A stretch of DNA of 64,000 nucleotides from an uncultured Prevotellaceae bacterium (GTDB taxonomy: Bacteria > Bacteroidota > Bacteroidia > Bacteroidales > Muribaculaceae), in contig ONJX01000003.1 of assembly GCA_900318255.1 (NCBI GenBank), positions 55,317 through 119,316 of the forward strand, read 5' to 3'. Below are positions 1-9,041 of the stretch, piece after piece. Position numbers and translations under genes: made by a program. Position 1 is the first letter of the stretch, and the number at the start of each line of letters is the position of its first letter. The notes beneath the pieces are model-generated. The model worked only from the letters and a program-made list of their open reading frames with translations, ran no database searches and was not told the DNA's origin.

Positions 1-541
1 CTACCTCGTTGGCGGGGATGTCCTCGGTGTAGCAAGTCACATCGGTGCTGGTGTAAGCGTTAGTACCTATGCCACCAATGCCTGCCATGAGTTTGTCATA
101 CTCATTAGGAATGTTGTACTGCGCTGCCAGCTGCGACACGCTGTCGATCTCGTGGTAGAGCAGCTTGCGGCGGGCAGGGTCGGTGACCTTGCGATACTGC
201 TCATAGCGAGCCTCTATCTCGTCGAGGTAGGGAGCCTCTTTGGCAGCATCGCTGGTGCCAAACTGCTTGGTGCCCTTAAACATAAGGTGCTCCAGATAGT
301 GAGCCAAGCCAGTGGTCTCGGCGGGGTCGTTGCGTGAGCCGGTGCGCACGGCGATGTGAGCGGCAATGCGTGGCGACTCGTGGTTTACACTAAGGAACAC
401 CTTCATGCCGTTGCGCAGCGTGTAGCACTGCGTGTGCATGGGGTCTCCCTCATAGGTTACTGCCTTGGGCAGTTGAGCATTAGCAGTTAAATACATAGCC
501 GCAACTGCAAGCAGTGTGAATAGTAATCTGAATTTCTTCAT
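1..541 (-). CDS. M16 (pitrilysin/insulinase-like) zinc peptidase, N-terminal part, cut by window edge
   Basis: The ORF opens at the ATG at 541 on the minus strand and runs off the left edge, so only about 180 residues are visible. Residues 1-22 form a signal peptide (MKKFRLLFTLLAVAAMYLTANA), which predicts export to the periplasm or envelope. The zinc-binding, catalytic inverted HxxEH motif of family M16 is seen as HYLEH at residues 81-85. It is followed by the usual FKGT and, near the edge, GTNAYTS. Family M16 enzymes cut short polypeptides. Full-length bacterial members are about 450 residues, or about 900 when duplicated; which applies here cannot be seen. The gene lies upstream of the GH84 gene in genome coordinates, on the same strand, with a 28 bp gap. 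Confidence 0.9.
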   Translation of the reverse strand, partial: MKKFRLLFTLLAVAAMYLTANAQLPKAVTYEGDPMHTQCYTLRNGMKVFLSVNHESPRIAAHIAVRTGSRNDPAETTGLAHYLEHLMFKGTKQFGTSDAAKEAPYLDEIEARYEQYRKVTDPARRKLLYHEIDSVSQLAAQYNIPNEYDKLMAGIGGIGTNAYTSTDVTCYTEDIPANEV

Positions 542-569
542 AGTGAAAATTAAAAAATTGTGTAGTTTA

Positions 570-2495
570 TTATTGATTATTCTTACTGTGTTTTCGCAGC
601 CACTCCAGCAAAGGCATCAGGAGCTTATTTGCCGGCTCAGCAGTGAGAACCTTGAGCGAAATATCCTCGCCCATGCCATTAAGGGTCTCAAACTGGAAGT
701 CGGGGTTATTGTCGTAATCGACAAGTGTCTCATCGTTGCTTTCAAAATGCGCTATGGCCTCGGCTGCCATCGTCTCAAGCTTGAGAAGCCAGGGACGCAC
801 ATCGTTATAAAGCAAGCGGTCGCTCTCATTACTGGAGTTTTTCATCGCTTTAATGACCTGGCATGCCTCATTCACCTCACGCAGCTCGTTGAGCAGCGAC
901 TTGTGATTGGCTTTGCCGCTCTTTACCGACTTGTAGTAGTTGTCGATAGTGTAACCTAAAGCATCGTTATCATAATAGCGCAGGTAGGGAGCCAGCTTTT
1001 TGAACGCCTCGGCACGTTCCTTGCCCACCACAGCTGGGATAGCCGCCTCCCAGCTCCAACGGCTGTTGAAGGCACTGCTGTTCCAAGTGTAGTCGGCTAC
1101 GCTGAAGAGGGCGATTTTCGACAGTTCGCCTTGCTGCATAGGGTTGATGATAATTGTGTTGACACTTATCAGCTTCTTCTCGATGCTTGCGAGGTTATTG
1201 ATATGTGTCTCGTCGCGGAAGTTGCTGTAGGTGTCCATCACAAAGAGCTTGGTGGGGTCCTGATCATTGTATGGATAGTTCCACCACCAACTCAAGTCGC
1301 GCCCCAGCCAACTGCTGACAAGTGTTAAATCGCTGTTATTAGGCACCGACCACACGTCGCGACCTGTTATATAGATGTTGATTTTGCTCGGAGTGCTGCT
1401 CAGTGACTCATAAAACTCACGAGCACGATCCTGGCTCACCCATCCGTGAGCATAGAGCTGCGGCACGTAGTGAAGTGGTTTAACCGTGTCGGCTGCCGCT
1501 GCGCCTTTCTTGTTCCACTTGTGGTCGATGCGCTGTTGAAGGGCGGTGAGATTATGGGCACACAGCTTCATGATGGAAGGGTCACTGGGAACACCCACAT
1601 CATCAACAAAGACGCCAAACTGCCTCACGCCCAGCCCGTGCATACTCTCAAACTTCGCCATTATCTTGTCGAGAACCTGCGGGTCCTCGGCATTAGCGAA
1701 GGCTTTGCCCGGGTGAATCGCCCAGATGAAGTTCACCTTAGTCTCATGAGCCACACGAGTGATGTCGCGCATCATGTCCTGAGTGAGGTAGCCGGTGCGC
1801 TGCTGCTCAGGTGTGATGGTCGTGGGATAAGGCTCTCCCCAGTAGCGAGAGTGGTAAGGGTCGCTCTTGGCGCCATACATGTAGGTGTTCATCTTGTAGC
1901 GAGCCATGAAGCGGAACAGGTCTTTTGTGACCTCGGCGCTATAGGGCACGCCATAGTAGCCCTCGATGATGCCGCGGTTCTTCACGTCGGCATAGTCATA
2001 GATGGTCACGCATGGCAAGTTGGTAGTGCCTTGGTCAAGCATCTGCTCGAGCGATGCGAGGCCACAGAACACAGCATCGGTGTGCTCGCCCACGATGGTC
2101 ACTTGTGCCACGCCATCGCCCGATCCCAGGCTCAAGATGTGCCGGTCATATTTATTTCTATATTTATTAGTGAAGAATTTCAAGTCGGGTCTCAAACCCA
2201 ACGAGTTTTTGTTGTGGCCACCAAAGATGCCTAGCACAACATTAGTCTCACCCTTTACAAGTGCATTGGAGTGTTTTACTGCCAGCCCATGCTCAGTGAG
2301 AATTTGCACCGCACGGTTAATGGTAGCTTCGTCAATACCATTCTCCACAACTAGGTTAACACTAGCAGAGAACGACACAATCAACTCATTAACATACTGC
2401 TCATGAGGAACAGGGAAGATTTTGTAAGGCTCTGTGGCCATTGCGGTCAATGCAACAGATACAGCAACAATAATAATCAATATTCTTTTTCTCAT
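570..2495 (-). CDS. GH84 beta-N-acetylglucosaminidase (O-GlcNAcase-like)
   Basis: This is a secreted or periplasmic hexosaminidase of 641 residues that removes beta-linked GlcNAc from glycans or glycoproteins. Residues 1-21 are a signal peptide. Residues about 22-150 match the GH20b-type N-terminal domain. The catalytic barrel starts near GIIEGYYG (175-182) and carries the paired aspartates of the family in VFVDDVG (D298, D299), where the first polarises the substrate acetamide and the second is the general acid. An alpha-helical C-terminal region follows. Length and order agree with gut Bacteroidales GH84 enzymes. No SusC/SusD pair lies beside it, so it does not look like part of a polysaccharide utilisation locus here. 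It is transcribed away from the symporter gene. Confidence 0.92.
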   Translation of the reverse strand: MRKRILIIIVAVSVALTAMATEPYKIFPVPHEQYVNELIVSFSASVNLVVENGIDEATINRAVQILTEHGLAVKHSNALVKGETNVVLGIFGGHNKNSLGLRPDLKFFTNKYRNKYDRHILSLGSGDGVAQVTIVGEHTDAVFCGLASLEQMLDQGTTNLPCVTIYDYADVKNRGIIEGYYGVPYSAEVTKDLFRFMARYKMNTYMYGAKSDPYHSRYWGEPYPTTITPEQQRTGYLTQDMMRDITRVAHETKVNFIWAIHPGKAFANAEDPQVLDKIMAKFESMHGLGVRQFGVFVDDVGVPSDPSIMKLCAHNLTALQQRIDHKWNKKGAAAADTVKPLHYVPQLYAHGWVSQDRAREFYESLSSTPSKINIYITGRDVWSVPNNSDLTLVSSWLGRDLSWWWNYPYNDQDPTKLFVMDTYSNFRDETHINNLASIEKKLISVNTIIINPMQQGELSKIALFSVADYTWNSSAFNSRWSWEAAIPAVVGKERAEAFKKLAPYLRYYDNDALGYTIDNYYKSVKSGKANHKSLLNELREVNEACQVIKAMKNSSNESDRLLYNDVRPWLLKLETMAAEAIAHFESNDETLVDYDNNPDFQFETLNGMGEDISLKVLTAEPANKLLMPLLEWLRKHSKNNQ

Positions 2496-2519
2496 AAGCG
2501 GTTACTTTGAAAAATTCCA

Positions 2520-2553
2520 CAAATATAGAAATTAATCGTCAAAAACCAAAAAA
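2520..2553 (-). promoter_or_regulatory. Bacteroidetes-type promoter for the GH84 gene
   Basis: On the minus strand a T-rich TTTTTTGG (2546-2553) precedes TATATTTG (2520-2527) by 18 bp. This fits the -33/-7 pattern TTTG...TAnnTTTG of Bacteroidetes sigma factors. It lies 25 bp upstream of the ATG. Confidence 0.55.
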
Positions 2554-2558
2554 GTTTT

Positions 2559-2588
2559 TTGTCTTTTCGAGTAAAAGCAGTAAATTTG
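2559..2588 (+). promoter_or_regulatory. Bacteroidetes-type promoter, plus strand
   Basis: TTG (2559-2561) and TAAATTTG (2581-2588) are separated by 19 bp, a close match to the Bacteroidetes consensus. It points to the symporter gene at 2804. The leader would be about 200 nt and would contain the two repeat blocks that follow. Confidence 0.6.
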
Positions 2589-2599
2589 CAAAAATCAGT

Positions 2600-2672
2600 G
2601 GATCGAGGATCGGGGATCGAGGATCGGAGATCGAGGATCGGAGATCGAGAATCGAGGATCGAGGATCGAGTT
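2600..2672 (+). repeat. Short tandem repeat of GATCGAGGATCGG-like units
   Basis: About nine degenerate copies of an 8-9 bp unit (GATCGAGG or GATCGGGGA) lie head to tail. Related strings occur at 20690-20710 and 48268-48290. Open frames across it in both strands are repeat translations and were not taken as genes. Confidence 0.8.
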
Positions 2673-2699
2673 CTCATCCCAACCCTCAACTGTGAACGG

Positions 2700-2778
2700 A
2701 CAAGCAACGCCTTGACCCCACACAACTGACAAGCAACGCCTTGTCCCACACAACTGACAAGCAACGCCTTGTCCCACA
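2700..2778 (+). repeat. Three 28-29 bp direct repeats around ACAAGCAACGCCTTGT
   Basis: Copies of CAAGCAACGCCTTG start at 2701, 2730 and 2758, each followed by a near-identical spacer. The core is an imperfect palindrome related to the dispersed GGACAAGGCGTGCCTTGTCC element seen elsewhere in the window. It sits in the presumed leader of the symporter gene. Confidence 0.8.
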
Positions 2779-2803
2779 AAACGATAAACTATAAACTTGC
2801 AAC

Positions 2804-4231
2804 ATGAATCTTGAACAACTCACCGAAACCATAAGCAGCTACATCTGGTCGTGGCCCATGATAATACTCTTGCTAGGCACCCACATCTTCTTGACTATCA
2901 GGCTACGAGTGCCGCAACGCAAAATATTCACAGCTATAAAACTATCTTTCACCAAGGACAAGGATTCCACGGGCGACGTGAGCCAATTCTCGGCGCTGGC
3001 CACTTCACTGGCAGCGACCATAGGCACGGGCAACATCATTGGCGTGGCAACGGCGGTGTCGCTCGGCGGACCTGGCGCGGTGCTATGGTGCTGGCTCACA
3101 GGCGTCTTTGGCATCGCCACAAAATATGGCGAGGGACTGCTCGCTGTGAAATATCGTGTCAAGACCAGCGACGGAACAATGCTTGGTGGCCCCATGTATG
3201 CCCTTGAGCGTGGCCTTAAGATGAAATGGCTGTCGGTGCTCTTCTGCGTCTTTACTGCCATCGCAGCCTTTGGCATAGGCAACGGTGTGCAGGCCAACGC
3301 CATCAGCGAGAATTTCTCCATCCTGCTTAGCGACAACAGCAGCGTGGCCAGCGCCTCCTCATGGCTCAACAACGCTCTAGGCCTCAATCTAGACCCCCAG
3401 TTCTACTTGAGCTTCATAGTGGGCATTTGCCTGATGGCACTCGTTGGCGTAGTGATAATTGGTGGCGTGAGGAGCATAGGTCGCATCTGCTCGGCACTAG
3501 TGCCTTTCATGGCAATCCTCTATGTGCTGGGATGCCTCTATATCCTGTGCATCAACCACCAGTACCTGTGGCAGGCCGTGTGCTGGATTTGCCAGGATGC
3601 ATTCTCGCTCAAAGCCTCGGTGGGTGGTGCGGCAGGCACGGCAATCATGATGGGAGCACGATATGGCATCGCGCGAGGCCTCTTCAGCAATGAGTCGGGA
3701 CTCGGCTCGGCACCAATTGTTGCCGCAGCAGCACGCACCAAGAACTCCGTGCGGCAAGCACTGGTGAGCTCCACCGGCACATTCTGGGACACCGTGGTGG
3801 TGTGCGCCATCACTGGCTTGGTACTCACCACCAGCATCCTCGCCTATCCCGAGATCGACTTCCACGACGGCGGCCTGCTCACCAAGAAAGCCTTTGGCAT
3901 GATACCTTACGTGGGCACGCCCATCCTCACCTTTGGCATCCTCACCTTCGCCTTCTCCACCATCCTGGGCTGGAGCTACTACGGCGAGCGCGCCATGGAA
4001 TACCTGGGCGGCAAAAGGATTATCAAGTATTACCGCATCGTGTGGCTTGCAGTGTGCTTCATGGGATGCGTGATGAGCCTGGGGGTGGTGTGGAACATCG
4101 CCGACATCATGAACGCACTCATGGCGCTTCCTAACCTCGCCGCACTGCTGCTGCTCTCGGGAGTAATAGCACGTGAGACAAAACGTTACCTGTGGAGCGG
4201 ACGCCTCAACGACATCGACACCACGCTCTGA
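2804..4231 (+). CDS. Alanine/glycine:cation symporter (AGCS family)
   Basis: This inner-membrane transporter of 475 residues has about eleven hydrophobic segments and couples uptake of alanine or glycine to sodium. Family signatures are visible: ATIGTGNIIGVA near the N-terminus, GPGAVLWCWLTGVFG, the GGPMYALERGL segment, and SNESGLGSAPIVAAAA in the middle, which is a hallmark of AGCS proteins. The length is typical. It is a single gene, with a repeat-rich leader upstream and about 290 bp of AT-rich DNA before mreB. The exact substrate cannot be read from sequence. The start ATG at 2804 gives a normal N-terminus with an amphipathic helix before the first membrane segment. Confidence 0.92.
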   Translation: MNLEQLTETISSYIWSWPMIILLLGTHIFLTIRLRVPQRKIFTAIKLSFTKDKDSTGDVSQFSALATSLAATIGTGNIIGVATAVSLGGPGAVLWCWLTGVFGIATKYGEGLLAVKYRVKTSDGTMLGGPMYALERGLKMKWLSVLFCVFTAIAAFGIGNGVQANAISENFSILLSDNSSVASASSWLNNALGLNLDPQFYLSFIVGICLMALVGVVIIGGVRSIGRICSALVPFMAILYVLGCLYILCINHQYLWQAVCWICQDAFSLKASVGGAAGTAIMMGARYGIARGLFSNESGLGSAPIVAAAARTKNSVRQALVSSTGTFWDTVVVCAITGLVLTTSILAYPEIDFHDGGLLTKKAFGMIPYVGTPILTFGILTFAFSTILGWSYYGERAMEYLGGKRIIKYYRIVWLAVCFMGCVMSLGVVWNIADIMNALMALPNLAALLLLSGVIARETKRYLWSGRLNDIDTTL

Positions 4232-4520
4232 CATGGCTTATAGTATAATGCATCAGTGCATGGTTAGTTTGTGATCCAATAATTGCCCAGCACGTGGCAA
4301 AACACAAGAAATAACCACAAATCGTAGTGGCAGTTGTTAAAAAAAATAATTCTTGCTTTTTTATCTGTTTTTTCTATTACTAGTTGGTTATTTTTGACTA
4401 ATTTTGCACTCTAAATACAATGTAGTGTAACCAACATGACAGTTGCACTGCACCAAAGGTTGTGATTTACAGCCAAGTGCGCAATGTGATGTCATAAAAA
4501 AGTTAAAGATATATCGACAC

Positions 4521-5540
4521 ATGGGTTTATTCTCATTTACTCAAGAAATCGCTGTTGACCTGGGAACAGCTAACACTATCATTATCCACAACGACAAGAT
4601 AGTAATCGATGAGCCATCGGTGGTGGCTCTCGACACCAAAACCCAGAAGCTCATGGCAGTGGGCGAGACAGCCCGCGAGATGCGCGGCAAGGTGCATGAG
4701 GGCATCAAGACGGTGCGACCGCTGCGCGATGGTGTGATAGCCGACTTCAACGCCGCCGAGCTCATGATTCGCGGCATGATCAAGAAGGTGAGCCAAAAGA
4801 ACCACTGGTTCTCGCCTGCCCTGCGCATGGTGGTGTGCATCCCATCGGGCTCTACCGAGGTGGAGATACGTGCCGTGCGCGACTCCAGCGAGCACGCTGG
4901 CGGGCGTGATGTATATATGATTTATGAGCCCATGGCAGCGGCACTAGGTATAGGCATCGATGTGCTGGCACCCGAGGGCAACATGATAGTAGATATAGGC
5001 GGTGGCACCACCGAGATTGCTGTAATCTCGCTCGGTGGCATCGTGAGCAACAAGAGCATACGCATCGCTGGCGACGACCTCACCGAGGACATTCGCGAGC
5101 ACATGCGACGTGCCCATAACGTGAAGGTGGGCGAGCGCACTGCCGAGCTCATCAAGATCAACGTAGGCTCCGCCCTGCCCGAGCTCGACAATCCTCCCGA
5201 AGACTACATCGTGCATGGCCCCAACCAGATGACCGCACTGCCCATGGATGTGCCAGTGTCTTACCAAGAAATATGCAACTGCATCGAGAAGTCAATCTCT
5301 AAGATTGAGGCCGCTGTGCTCAGTGCACTGGAGCAGACTCCCACCGAGCTTTATAGCGACATCATGAAGAACGGCATCTATCTGGCTGGCGGTGGCGCAC
5401 TGCTGCGAGGCCTCGACCGGAGACTCACCGACAAGATTGGCATCCCCTTCCACGTGGCCGAAGACCCATTGCACGCCGTGGCCAAGGGTACAGGAGTGGC
5501 ACTGAAGAACATCAAGCGCTTCAAGTTCCTGAAACGATAA
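4521..5540 (+). CDS. mreB: Rod-shape actin homologue MreB
   Basis: MreB forms membrane-bound filaments that guide lateral wall synthesis. The start is placed at the ATG at 4521 (MGLFSFTQEIAVDLGTANT, 339 residues). An upstream in-frame ATG at 4443 would add 26 residues unlike any MreB. Actin-fold nucleotide motifs are present: DLGTANTIII (phosphate 1), DIGGGTTEIAVI (phosphate 2) and LAGGGALLRGL (adenosine). The hydrophobic N-terminal MGLFSF fits the amphipathic membrane anchor. It is the first gene of the five-gene rod-shape operon. A TAATTTTG box at 4399-4406 may be its -7 element, but a good -33 partner was not found. Confidence 0.97.
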   Translation: MGLFSFTQEIAVDLGTANTIIIHNDKIVIDEPSVVALDTKTQKLMAVGETAREMRGKVHEGIKTVRPLRDGVIADFNAAELMIRGMIKKVSQKNHWFSPALRMVVCIPSGSTEVEIRAVRDSSEHAGGRDVYMIYEPMAAALGIGIDVLAPEGNMIVDIGGGTTEIAVISLGGIVSNKSIRIAGDDLTEDIREHMRRAHNVKVGERTAELIKINVGSALPELDNPPEDYIVHGPNQMTALPMDVPVSYQEICNCIEKSISKIEAAVLSALEQTPTELYSDIMKNGIYLAGGGALLRGLDRRLTDKIGIPFHVAEDPLHAVAKGTGVALKNIKRFKFLKR

Positions 5541-5547
5541 TATCTTT

Positions 5548-5635
5548 AGTTCATAGTTAAGAGTTCACAGTTAAGAGTTCATAGTTTTGTCGGACAAGTG
5601 TGAACTGTGAACTATGAACTGTGAACTATGAACTA
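5548..5635 (+). repeat. Inverted repeat array between mreB and mreC
   Basis: The mreB-mreC gap consists of direct copies of AGTTCATAGTTAAGAGTTCA in the first half. The second half holds GTGAACTATGAACT units, their reverse complement. The two halves can fold into one long hairpin around the central TTTTGTCGGACAAG. The hairpin lacks a following T-run. Confidence 0.75.
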
Positions 5636-5642
5636 ATGGAGG

Positions 5643-6515
5643 ATGAACAATTTAATTAACTTCATAATTAAAAACAGCGCGTGGTTCTTCTTCGCTTTCT
5701 ATGTGATTTTGAGCCTCGTGCTGCTGTTCCGCAACAACCCGTTCCAGCAGAGCGTGTATCTGACGTCGGCCAACAGCACGGTAGCGACCATCTCAAGCGT
5801 GGTAAACGGCACCTCCAACTATTTCCACCTCAAGGAAATCAACGAAGACCTGCACCTGCGCAACGCCGAGCAGAAACAGCGCATCCTCGAGCTAGAGAAG
5901 CAGCTGGTGGAGCTAGAGCTAAAATATGGCGACAAGCCTAGCGGGGCAGTGTGCGGTGAGGGAGACTACTCCTTCATCCCTGCTCACGTGATAAGCAACA
6001 GCGTGGTGAACCCCAGCAACTACATCACTATAGACCGTGGCAGTGCCGACGGCATAGAGCTCTACATGGGCGTGATGGACATGAACGGCGTGGTGGGCAT
6101 CGTCGATGCCGTCAACACCCACTCGGCCCGCGTGATGTCGATGCTTCACCCCGACACTAAAATCACTTGCGAGCTCAAGGGCAACGGCAACTTTGGCGTG
6201 CTGGTGTGGGACGGCAAGACTACCGACCATGCCATCCTCGAGAACCTGCCCAAGGTGGGAGAATATCATGTGGGCGACACAGTGGTCACCAGCAGCAGCT
6301 CGCTGAGCTTCCCGCCAGGATTTATGGTGGGAGTGGTGGAAAGCATCTCGCCCACCACCAAGAGCGACAGCTTCATGAGGCTCATCGTGAAACTCTCGTG
6401 CCACATCACCCGCCTGAGCAATGTGCATGTGATCAAGAACAACCGCAAGGATGAGCTCAAGCAACTCGAGAGCAAAGACGCCACATCGCTAAAAGAGGAA
6501 GGAGGGATGAAGTGA
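5643..6515 (+). CDS. mreC: Rod-shape-determining protein MreC
   Basis: This periplasmic scaffold links MreB to the elongation synthase PBP2-RodA. It has 290 residues. One membrane helix at about residues 12-28 is followed by a coiled coil at about 60-95 (LRNAEQKQRILELEKQLVEL), then the beta-rich MreC domain with the usual IDRGSADGI and MGVMDMNGVVGIV stretches. The C-terminus is charged and probably disordered. The stop overlaps the start of mreD, which suggests translational coupling. The repeat array in front of it does not contain an obvious promoter, so it is probably transcribed from the mreB promoter. Confidence 0.95.
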   Translation: MNNLINFIIKNSAWFFFAFYVILSLVLLFRNNPFQQSVYLTSANSTVATISSVVNGTSNYFHLKEINEDLHLRNAEQKQRILELEKQLVELELKYGDKPSGAVCGEGDYSFIPAHVISNSVVNPSNYITIDRGSADGIELYMGVMDMNGVVGIVDAVNTHSARVMSMLHPDTKITCELKGNGNFGVLVWDGKTTDHAILENLPKVGEYHVGDTVVTSSSSLSFPPGFMVGVVESISPTTKSDSFMRLIVKLSCHITRLSNVHVIKNNRKDELKQLESKDATSLKEEGGMK

Positions 6516-7036
6516 TGAAAAACACCCTGCTCAATTTCCTGCTACTCTTCACAGGCTTGCTGGTGGCACAGGTGGTGTGCAGCAAGATAGTGCTCTTTGG
6601 CGTGGCAATGCCCATCATCTACATCTACCTCATCTTGCGACTTCCCGTCAACTACTCCACCAACTGGACGCTCACAATAGCCTTCTTGTTTGGGCTTTTC
6701 ATCGATATGTTCAACAACACTCAGGGCATGAACTCGCTAGCCTGCACAGTGATGGCGATGGCCCGCAAACCAGTGTTCAACTTCTTCATCGTCATGCGAG
6801 AAGATGAAGAGGGCGACCCAGTGCCCTCGGTTGACACAGTGGGTATATCGAGCTACATGAAGTACCTCTCAACGCTAGTGCTCATCTACTGCACGGTGCT
6901 GTTCCTGGCACAAGCATTCACTCTGCACAACTTCCCGCTCACCCTGGCCCGCATCGCCAGCAGCAGCGCACTTTCCATATTATTAATTTTTGGCATCGAC
7001 AGTTTAGTGAGCACCGAAAGTGAGAAAAGACTATAA
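6512..7036 (+). CDS. mreD: Rod-shape-determining protein MreD
   Basis: This is a small polytopic inner-membrane protein of about 174 residues with five to six hydrophobic segments, as expected of MreD in the elongasome. The MreD-like motif FLFGLFIDMFNNTQGMNSLA is visible in the middle. Two starts are possible: GTG at 6512 (overlapping mreC by 4 nt) or ATG at 6515. Both give the same protein except for one Met. Its 3' end overlaps mrdA by 17 nt. It is identified by family resemblance and strict gene order. Confidence 0.92.
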   Translation: MMKNTLLNFLLLFTGLLVAQVVCSKIVLFGVAMPIIYIYLILRLPVNYSTNWTLTIAFLFGLFIDMFNNTQGMNSLACTVMAMARKPVFNFFIVMREDEEGDPVPSVDTVGISSYMKYLSTLVLIYCTVLFLAQAFTLHNFPLTLARIASSSALSILLIFGIDSLVSTESEKRL

Positions 7037-9041
7037 TCTCGAAAAACGCAAGTTTGTCATTGGCGGCTTTATTGTCGTCATTGTCGTCATATACCTGTGC
7101 AAGCTCTTTGACCTGCAAATCACTAGCAACAAGTACAGCCAAATTGCCGTGAGCAACGCGCGGTCGGTGAAAATCACACACCCCTCACGCGGACAAATTT
7201 ACGACCGCAACGGCAAACTCGTGGTGTATAACGAGCCAGCCTACGACCTGGTGATCACGCCTAAAGACGTAACAGACTTTGACACCACCACCATGTGCTC
7301 GATACTACAGCTCAAGCGCGAGGACTTCGACCTGCTGTGGAGAAACATGAGCAACCCAAAGAAAAACCGCAACTACAGCTCCGTCACGCCACAGCCACTA
7401 GTGCAGAACCTCGACTCGCTCACCTACGGCCGCCTGCAAGAGCGGCTCTACCTCTTCCCGGGGTTTGACATCGCCCAGCGTGTGATACGCCGCTACAACT
7501 ACGTCTCGGCCGCCAATATCCTGGGCGACATTCGCGAGGTCAATGCCGACGACATAGAGCGCGACAGCGACAACTACTACATCCCTGGCGACTACACCGG
7601 CGACCTGGGTGTGGAGAAAAGCTATGAGAAATACCTGCGCGGCATCAAGGGCAAAGAAATATTCATTCGCGATGCACGAGGACGCAACAAGGGACGCTAC
7701 AACGACGGCAAGGACGATGTGGCGCCCGTCGCCGGCAGTGACCTGCAGCTGAGCATCGACATCGACTTGCAGCAGTTTGGAGAAAAACTCATGCGTGGCA
7801 AAAAAGGCGCCATCGTCGCCATTGAGCCCAAGACGGGAGAAGTGCTCACCCTCGTCACCAGCCCCAACTACGACCCGTCACTGCTGGTGGGAAAAGACCG
7901 CGGCAAGAACTATGCTAACCTCGTCAACGACCCCAGCAAGCCACTCTTCGACCGAGCCATCATGGCCGCCTACCCTCCTGGCTCCACCTTCAAGCCATCG
8001 CAGGGCCTGATGCTGCTGCAAGAAGGCATCATCACCACCAGCACTTCTTACCCGTGCTATGGTGGATACATCAACAAAGGCTTGAAAATAGGCTGTCACG
8101 GCCACGGCTCGCCCATCTCGCTGCAACCAGCCATCGCCACATCGTGCAACGGCTACTTCTGCTGGGGACTTTACTACATGCTCAACAACCGCAAGTATGG
8201 CGGCCTCGAGAAATCATTCACTACTTGGAAGGACTACATGGTCTCGATGGGGTTTGGCTACAAGCTCAACATCGACCTGCCTGGAGAGAGCCGAGGCTTC
8301 ATCCCTAACGCGCAATTCTACGACAAGATGATAGGAAAGGGAGATTGGGGCGCTAACACCATCCTCTCCATCGCCATTGGACAAGGCGAGGTGATGCTCA
8401 CACCACTACAAATCGCCAACCTCAGCGCCACTATCGCCAACCGTGGCTACTACATCACCCCACACGTGGTGAAGAACATTCGCGACGTGGGAGTGCTTGA
8501 GCAATACACCGTGAAGCACCACACCAAGGTGAACCCGCAATACTACAACCTAGTGGCAACAGGCATGAGAATGGCTGTCACTGGTGGCACATGCCGTGGC
8601 GCCAACCTGCCAGGTCTTGACGTGTGTGGCAAGACGGGAACCGTCGAGAACCCACACGGCCAGAACCACTCGGTGTTCATGGGGTTCGCTCCTAAAGACG
8701 ACCCCAAAATCGCCATCTGCGTGTATGTGGAGAACGCCGGTTATGGCGCGCAAGTGGCAGTGCCACTCGGGGCAATGGTGCTTGAGCGATACCTGCGTGG
8801 TGCCAGCGAGGAGATAGAGGAGCGAGCCAACAAGTGGAGCGATAACGCCTGGATGAACGACACCCCCAAGCAGACTGCCGACCCTGCGCCAGCACAAGCC
8901 TCACAGCCCGCGACCACTACCGCCAGCAACAGGCCCACGCGCGACAACAAACCCATCAGCGAGCATCAGCGCGAGAGAGCCATCATAGTAAACCCCATCA
9001 GATTTATCAGCACATCACGATATGGACACCTCAAGGGATAA
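7020..9041 (+). CDS. mrdA: Penicillin-binding protein 2 (elongation transpeptidase)
   Basis: This class B PBP cross-links peptidoglycan during side-wall growth. It has 673 residues with a GTG start that overlaps mreD. One membrane anchor lies at about residues 12-30, followed by the dimerisation/pedestal domain with the RGQIYDRNG motif and then the transpeptidase domain. Active-site motifs are all present: SxxK as STFK at 322-325 (nucleophile S322), SxN as SCN at 375-377, and KTG at 538-540. The C-terminal about 60 residues are Pro/Ala/Thr-rich and likely disordered. It overlaps rodA by 20 nt. With RodA it forms the polymerase-transpeptidase pair. Confidence 0.96.
   Translation: MRKDYNLEKRKFVIGGFIVVIVVIYLCKLFDLQITSNKYSQIAVSNARSVKITHPSRGQIYDRNGKLVVYNEPAYDLVITPKDVTDFDTTTMCSILQLKREDFDLLWRNMSNPKKNRNYSSVTPQPLVQNLDSLTYGRLQERLYLFPGFDIAQRVIRRYNYVSAANILGDIREVNADDIERDSDNYYIPGDYTGDLGVEKSYEKYLRGIKGKEIFIRDARGRNKGRYNDGKDDVAPVAGSDLQLSIDIDLQQFGEKLMRGKKGAIVAIEPKTGEVLTLVTSPNYDPSLLVGKDRGKNYANLVNDPSKPLFDRAIMAAYPPGSTFKPSQGLMLLQEGIITTSTSYPCYGGYINKGLKIGCHGHGSPISLQPAIATSCNGYFCWGLYYMLNNRKYGGLEKSFTTWKDYMVSMGFGYKLNIDLPGESRGFIPNAQFYDKMIGKGDWGANTILSIAIGQGEVMLTPLQIANLSATIANRGYYITPHVVKNIRDVGVLEQYTVKHHTKVNPQYYNLVATGMRMAVTGGTCRGANLPGLDVCGKTGTVENPHGQNHSVFMGFAPKDDPKIAICVYVENAGYGAQVAVPLGAMVLERYLRGASEEIEERANKWSDNAWMNDTPKQTADPAPAQASQPATTTASNRPTRDNKPISEHQRERAIIVNPIRFISTSRYGHLKG

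Noticed and set aside
2700..2778. CRISPR array
   Set aside because: Three units whose spacers are also near-identical; it is a plain tandem repeat.
2492..2779. Minus- and plus-strand frames across the GATCG repeats
   Set aside because: They are translations of short tandem repeats (RSSIPDPRS-like), with no start context and no family.
4443..4520. Upstream extension of mreB
   Set aside because: MHCTKGCDLQPSAQ is unlike any MreB; the membrane-anchor start MGLFSF at 4521 is typical.
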